NCBI GenBank assembly: GCA_913041775.1
Contig: CAJWJW010000058.1
Coordinates: forward strand, 1-8,185
Source: an uncultured Flavobacteriales bacterium
GTDB lineage: Bacteria; Bacteroidota; Bacteroidia; Flavobacteriales; UBA7430
DNA length: 8,185 nucleotides
Direction of reading: 5' to 3'
The translations under genes were made by a program, and so were the position numbers. Under the pieces are notes generated by a model, which saw only the letters and a program-made list of their open reading frames with translations, did not search any database and was not told the DNA's origin. Positions 7,072 to 8,185 of this stretch are shown piece after piece (the stretch's first letter is position 1; the number at the start of each line of letters is the position of its first letter).

Positions 7072-8185
7072 ATGTCTGTAATTGACGAACTAAGAAGAGA
7101 GGGAGCTATCATCCAAGCCTATGAGTTGGCTAAAGAAAGGTTAAAAGCTAAACCAGATCAAGATCTTGTTAAGCGTGATTTTGGTAAAGTACTAACCGAT
7201 CTACTTCAAAATAATTGCTTATTGGCTAAAGCCGATCAGTTTTTTGATTATTTATCTGAGTTTTATTCACTAAAAGTGCCTTTGAGCGATTCTGTAGTTC
7301 ACGAAAATATTATGTGGCAAGTAGGTAAATTCATTAAAGAATTAACCCGTGCTGAAGCCCCTTCAGAAGAGTTTGATAAATTATTCCAAATTATAACTCA
7401 TGTGGAGTTACCTTCTGGTACTAGTTTATTTACTTTTATCATGAGTTCGGTACTAGAAACTAAAGAATTTAATAATTCTCATGTTCCTGTACTTTTAAAC
7501 TTAAGAGTTCGCAATTTACCATCCAATCATTTTGAAGCCATTAACGACGAAGGAGAGAAAAAGCCTTCATTGGGTGAGTTAGTATTACTAACAATATCCA
7601 AAGAGTTAACGAATCAAAATAATCCTAGTAAAGTTGATATTAAGATTTTATTAGAAGAACTTGATTTTGTTGGTGAACACTATAAAAACATTCCTTATAT
7701 AAACTACTATAAAGCTAAAGCATTTAACTCGATAGGAGATAAAGAAAATGCAATTGCTTCTGTGCTAGCGTATTTAAAAAGGAGGTCTAAAGAATATTTA
7801 GCTTGGGAGCTATTATCAGACATTAGTGATGATCAAGAGCGCAAAACACAAGCTTTGTGTAAAACTGTTACTTGTCATACTCGTCCTGGACAGTTAGTTC
7901 GCTCTCAAACAAAGTTGTTTCATATACTACTAAAAGACAAACAGTTTGACGTTGCTAAGTCGCTTTATAAAGCAGTTACCGAAGCACGTAGAGAATTAGG
8001 TAAGAACTTAACTGACGAGTGGAGAGCCTTTAGCTCTCAATCTTGGTATAAGTCTGCTAAGCCTTATGTTGATTTTGAGAACTACTGTTACAGGCGTTCT
8101 AAAGAAGTTGTTGCTTATGTTTTTGCTGATTGGAAAGCGCAAACCGCTGTTATATATGGTTTAAATGTTGCTAAAGATTTAGCAG
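7072..8185 (+). CDS. TPR-like helical protein, possibly TOTE-associated S1/CSD family (N-terminal part)
   Basis: Open from the ATG at 7072 to the window end, giving 371 residues and no stop; the C-terminus is missing. An in-frame TAA at 7060-7062 with no other start codon between fixes the start. No signal peptide or membrane segment, so it is probably cytoplasmic. The visible part is all helical. It opens with ELRREGAIIQAYELAKERLKAKPD (a TPR-like helix pair), then VHENIMWQVGKFIKEL, GEKKPSLGELVLLTISKEL, a second TPR-like pair near residues 208-245 (NYYKAKAFNSIGDKENAIAS, YLAWELLSDI), then a segment around AKSLYKAVTEARRELGKNL and SWYKSAKPYVDF. This order resembles, from memory, a conserved region (DUF7017-like) that precedes S1/cold-shock-like domains in proteins linked to TOTE conflict systems. 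That link is inference; a general TPR protein is the alternative. The expected nucleic-acid-binding domains would lie beyond the window. Confidence 0.75.
   Translation, partial: MSVIDELRREGAIIQAYELAKERLKAKPDQDLVKRDFGKVLTDLLQNNCLLAKADQFFDYLSEFYSLKVPLSDSVVHENIMWQVGKFIKELTRAEAPSEEFDKLFQIITHVELPSGTSLFTFIMSSVLETKEFNNSHVPVLLNLRVRNLPSNHFEAINDEGEKKPSLGELVLLTISKELTNQNNPSKVDIKILLEELDFVGEHYKNIPYINYYKAKAFNSIGDKENAIASVLAYLKRRSKEYLAWELLSDISDDQERKTQALCKTVTCHTRPGQLVRSQTKLFHILLKDKQFDVAKSLYKAVTEARRELGKNLTDEWRAFSSQSWYKSAKPYVDFENYCYRRSKEVVAYVFADWKAQTAVIYGLNVAKDLA

Overview
The window looks like a piece of chromosome from a low-GC, probably marine, member of the Bacteroidota (Flavobacteriales-like). The evidence is a C-terminal type IX secretion (T9SS) sorting domain, a lipoprotein with a short Bacteroidota-style signal, a Bacteroidota-type FtsE, A/T-rich leaders without clear Shine-Dalgarno sequences, and one candidate promoter of the Bacteroidota TTG / TAnnTTTG type. 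Genus-level placement is not possible from this sequence alone.

Layout from left to right. (1) Bases 1-2259 (+) hold the 3' part of a large secreted protein. It has seven Cys-x18-Cys repeats (GCTD...NYN...A...DGSC type) interrupted by a PKD domain, then two related beta modules flanking two WNLIS-type modules, and a T9SS type A sorting domain. (2) A perfect symmetric hairpin at 2276-2313 sits between this gene and the convergent operon and can terminate both. (3) Bases 3935-2339 (-) hold a two-gene operon: a small Ig-fold lipoprotein, then an outer-membrane beta-barrel protein carrying a C-terminal heavy-metal-associated (HMA) domain. (4) Bases 4048-4725 (+) hold ftsE, with no ftsX beside it. 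(5) Bases 6932-4703 (-) hold two overlapping GT4-like glycosyltransferases; the second appears to start at TTG, and its 3' end overlaps the 3' end of ftsE by 23 bases. (6) Bases 7072-8185 (+) hold the N-terminal 371 residues of a tetratricopeptide-like protein that runs off the window. It resembles the N-terminal region of proteins that carry S1/CSD-like RNA-binding domains and are annotated in connection with TOTE conflict systems.

The genes form separate modules: a secreted adhesin or surface protein, a probable metal-handling envelope pair, cell division, surface polysaccharide or glycan synthesis, and the start of a possible RNA-binding or conflict-system gene. The two most interesting items are the barrel-HMA fusion with its Cys-rich lipoprotein partner and the TPR-like protein at the right edge. 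Every gene-free stretch is under 150 bases.
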